Source: JALYNX01 sp040905925
GTDB taxonomy: Bacteria > Actinomycetota > Acidimicrobiia > Spongiisociales > ZC4RG35
Assembly (NCBI GenBank): GCA_040905925.1
Contig: JBBDQO010000001.1
Coordinates: forward strand, 1-64,000
Length of the DNA stretch: 64,000 nt
Direction: 5' to 3'
In this document: positions 61,858 through 64,000 of the stretch, piece by piece
Layout: the number at the start of each line of letters is the position of its first letter
Position numbering within the stretch: position 1 is the stretch's first letter
Position numbers and translations under genes: made by a program
Notes under the pieces: generated by a model
Seen by the model: the letters and a program-made list of their open reading frames with translations, nothing else
What the model was told of the DNA's origin: nothing
The model's database searches: none

Positions 61858-61887
61858 ACTGTAGGTAGCTGTGCTGGCAAGCGTCAA
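61858..61887 (-). promoter_or_regulatory. Candidate livK operon promoter
   Basis: On the minus strand TTGACG (61887-61882) and TACAGT (61863-61858) are 18 bp apart, a good housekeeping-type promoter in the 151-bp gap between the enoyl-CoA hydratase gene and livK. It predicts a start near 61851 and a leader of about 67 nt before the livK ATG. Confidence 0.6.
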
Positions 61888-61935
61888 CCGGTTGCCATGT
61901 GTCTCCATAGGCGATTCGCGCCAGCCGCAGTCTGA

Positions 61936-62703
61936 TCATCGGCCCTTAAATCGCGGGTCGCGCTTCTCGAAGAACGCCCGGGCTCCCTCGAGCATGTCAT
62001 CCGAGTCGAACACCCTTCCCGAGGCCGCCGTCTCAGCGGCAAGTCCCTGCTCCAGGGTGATATCCAGGGCAAGGTCGAGCAGAACCTTGGCCTCGTGCAC
62101 CGCCATTGGTCCTCTCGATGCAATGACTCGAGCAATCTCGGACGCCTCCGCCTCCACGCCTCCCCTGACGACTACCCGGTTGACCAGCCCTATCCGCTCT
62201 GCCTCCAGGGCGCCGATCAATTCACCGGTCAGGATCAGCGCCTTCGCCCGGCCTAGTCCGACCAACCGGGGCAGACGCTGGGTGCCGCCGGAGCCCGGTA
62301 TCACTCCGAGATGGACCTCTGGCAGACCGAATCGCGCCGACTCGGACGCGACACGCAGGTCACAACACATCGCGAGCTCCAGACCGCCGCCGAGAGCGTC
62401 GCCTTCACATGCGGCGATGGTGGGGACACCGAGATCCGCGAGTTGTCGATAGACGGCTTTCTCGAAGACGATCTTCCCTTCCAGGGCACGCCCGCGCAGA
62501 CCCTCGAACTCGGACACATCGGAGCCCGCACAGAACGTCCTCTCACCGCCGGCGACGACAACCGCTCGCACCACCGGGTCGTCGGCAATCGCGGCCAGGG
62601 CCCGGTGCAACTCGGCGGTCAGATCCAAGGTGACCAGATTGAGCGGCGGGTTGACCAGCCGGAGAGTGGTGACCGCGCCGGGTGTGAGGTCGATCAAGCT
62701 CAT
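61936..62703 (-). CDS. Enoyl-CoA hydratase/isomerase family protein
   Basis: A 255-aa crotonase-fold protein. The oxyanion-hole segments are ERTFCAGSDVSEFE and ACEGDALGGGLELAMCCDLRVASESARFGLPEVHLGVIPGSGGTQRLPRLVG, in which the Glu of LPEV corresponds to one catalytic Glu of enoyl-CoA hydratase. The second acidic residue position is less clear, so isomerase or other crotonase chemistry is possible. ATG 62703 overlaps the stop of the CoA-transferase gene, pointing to a joint catabolic step. Confidence 0.87.
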   Translation of the reverse strand: MSLIDLTPGAVTTLRLVNPPLNLVTLDLTAELHRALAAIADDPVVRAVVVAGGERTFCAGSDVSEFEGLRGRALEGKIVFEKAVYRQLADLGVPTIAACEGDALGGGLELAMCCDLRVASESARFGLPEVHLGVIPGSGGTQRLPRLVGLGRAKALILTGELIGALEAERIGLVNRVVVRGGVEAEASEIARVIASRGPMAVHEAKVLLDLALDITLEQGLAAETAASGRVFDSDDMLEGARAFFEKRDPRFKGR

Positions 62704-64000
62704 CCGGCGATCTCGAAGACAGTGCCCAAACCCATGGGGCCCTCGAGGTACACCCTCTGATCGAGCACGGCGAGTGGATCTGCAATCAGTGGGCGAAAAC
62801 CCATGTGGGCGAGGACGTCGCGCTCGGGGTCGATGCCTTCGGCAACCTCGATCAGGGTCACGACACCATCGGTCAAGGCAAAGACAGCCCGCTCGGTTAT
62901 GTACAGGACATGCTGATCGGGACCGGCCATGCGACCGCTGAAGGAGACTTCGGCCACCTCCTCCACAAACTTGGGGGTCGAGCCTTCCTTCACGATCCGG
63001 AGACGGCCGTCGACCACGTCGGTGACCAGTCCCCCGGTGGTGAAGGTGCCCACGAAACAAACCCTGCGAGAGCGGGCGCTGATATTGAGAAACCCACCTG
63101 GGCCGCGGAGACGACCCCGAAAGGCATGGACGTTGACATTGCCATGAACGTCCACCTCGGCGAAAGAGAGGCTGGCCACGTCAAGACCGCCACCGTCATA
63201 GAAGTCGAACATCGATGGCTGCTCGATGAGGGCCTGATAGTTGAAGCCCGCCCCTCCGTCAGGGCCGGACACCGGGACCCCGCCGAAGACCCCCTGCTCC
63301 ACGGTCAACACCAGCCGGTGATCGATGCCTTCCTCCCAGGCGATGTTCCCGATCTCCTGGCTGATCCCGAATCCGAGGTTGCAGATGTCGTCCGGTTTGA
63401 ACTCGAGCAAGGACCGCCGGGCGATCACCTTGCGCACGTCGAGCGGGGTCGGGGGCCTTTTATCGTCCAACTCCATGCGTTGCTCCCCTGCGTAGTAGGG
63501 GGAGTACTCGGTCTGATAGGTCTGGGTTTGCCCCGGGTCGAGATAGGCGAAGTCGATGAGGGCTCCCGGGACCTCTACCCGACGCTGGTCCAAGCCGCCA
63601 GCCGGCACCACAGCCCGGGCCTCGGCGATGACGATTCCACCGGAGTTTCGGGCCGCCATCGCCATGGCCAGCATCTCACCTCGGACCGCCTCCCTCTCCA
63701 TGGTCAGATTGCCTTCCCGGTCGATGGTCGAGCCCCGGATCACCGCCACGTCGATCGGGAACGAGCGAAAGAACAGCCACTCGCGCCCGTCCAACTCGAT
63801 CACCTCCACCAGATCCTCGGTTGCGGTTCCCTGTTTGCCCCCGGTGTGACGTGGGTCGACATAGGTGTCGAGACCGATGTGGGTGATCAACCCGGGTCGC
63901 CCGGCGGCGATCTCGCGGCACATTTGGGAGAGGACACCCTGGGGAAACGAGTAACCCTCGATCTCACCATTCGCCACGAGCGCGCCAAGAGCCGGCTCGT
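62700..64000 (-). CDS. Acyl-CoA:carboxylate CoA-transferase, YdiF-like (5' end outside window)
   Basis: About 432 C-terminal residues of a family I CoA-transferase with fused alpha and beta halves; full-length relatives have about 520, so roughly 90 N-terminal residues lie beyond the right edge (the frame continues open to the end). ALVANGEIEGYSFPQGVLSQMCREIAAG and HIGLDTYVDPRHTGGK belong to the first half. In the second half LGFGISQEIGNIAWEEG and VEQGVFGGVP hold the presumed catalytic Glu. It transfers CoA between short acyl-CoA and free acids. It is coupled to the hydratase gene. Confidence 0.9.
   Translation of the reverse strand, partial: EPALGALVANGEIEGYSFPQGVLSQMCREIAAGRPGLITHIGLDTYVDPRHTGGKQGTATEDLVEVIELDGREWLFFRSFPIDVAVIRGSTIDREGNLTMEREAVRGEMLAMAMAARNSGGIVIAEARAVVPAGGLDQRRVEVPGALIDFAYLDPGQTQTYQTEYSPYYAGEQRMELDDKRPPTPLDVRKVIARRSLLEFKPDDICNLGFGISQEIGNIAWEEGIDHRLVLTVEQGVFGGVPVSGPDGGAGFNYQALIEQPSMFDFYDGGGLDVASLSFAEVDVHGNVNVHAFRGRLRGPGGFLNISARSRRVCFVGTFTTGGLVTDVVDGRLRIVKEGSTPKFVEEVAEVSFSGRMAGPDQHVLYITERAVFALTDGVVTLIEVAEGIDPERDVLAHMGFRPLIADPLAVLDQRVYLEGPMGLGTVFEIAG

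Overview
The window is high-GC DNA whose genes are packed tightly, mostly with ATGA/GTGA stop-start overlaps. Gene content points to an actinobacterium: dnaK-grpE-dnaJ-hspR order, a senX3/regX3-like system behind pstSCAB-phoU, a DUF222/HNH (13E12-type) gene with an actinobacterial SOS box, DUF427 proteins, an F420-type LLM oxidoreductase, Thr-rich lipoprotein linkers and several apparently leaderless promoters. A deep-branching lineage such as Acidimicrobiia is a guess from style, not a demonstrated placement. No rRNA, tRNA, CRISPR array or insertion sequence was seen. One 100-N scaffold gap (48011-48110) truncates two genes, and genes at both window edges are partial.

Layout. 1-7915 (+): phosphate and polyphosphate block: ppk (partial), a PHO-box-like repeat, pstS-pstC-pstA-pstB-phoU and a two-component pair. 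7940-12552 (+): dxs, a CapA-like protein and a secreted beta-propeller protein. 12581-21061: a Cys-containing HTH regulator facing a six-gene operon for a type II DMSO-reductase-family molybdoenzyme (alpha, an 83-aa unknown, Fe-S beta, TorD-like chaperone, heme-b gamma, polytopic membrane protein). 21133-29344 (+): a lipoprotein, then a tryptophan operon (trpL leader peptide and attenuator, trpE-G-D-C-F-B-A, and a DAHP synthase). 29345-31430 (-): PadR regulator, HAAS-NfeD fusion and SPFH protein. 31512-38833: clpB (+), then dnaK-grpE-dnaJ-hspR and two small genes (-).

38927-47233 is mixed single genes: cytochrome c, DoxX, LMW phosphatase with an orphan DNA methyltransferase, GNAT, MsrB, Nudix, CHAD, double DUF427, iron permease-like protein and SOS-boxed HNH nuclease. 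47280-51274: dienelactone hydrolase and a FAD oxidoreductase flanking the gap, then transketolase. 51318-56924: an ECF sigma factor with an O6-alkylguanine methyltransferase carrying a C-terminal Ada zinc domain, a membrane protein, an MFS exporter, an LLM oxidoreductase and an AroE-like dehydrogenase. 56931-64000 (-): a complete branched-chain-type ABC importer (livK-G-F-H-M) beside an enoyl-CoA hydratase and a family I CoA-transferase.

The parts most worth attention are the molybdoenzyme operon, whose substrate cannot be assigned and whose alpha subunit has Asp where the second Fe-S ligand is expected; the fully readable trp attenuator (Trp-rich leader peptide, 1:2, 2:3 and 3:4 pairings) that also places DAHP synthase under tryptophan control; the ECF sigma/alkylation-repair pair; the PadR-HAAS-NfeD-SPFH unit with its operator over a leaderless promoter; and an 18-bp perfect palindrome over the promoter of a GNAT gene.
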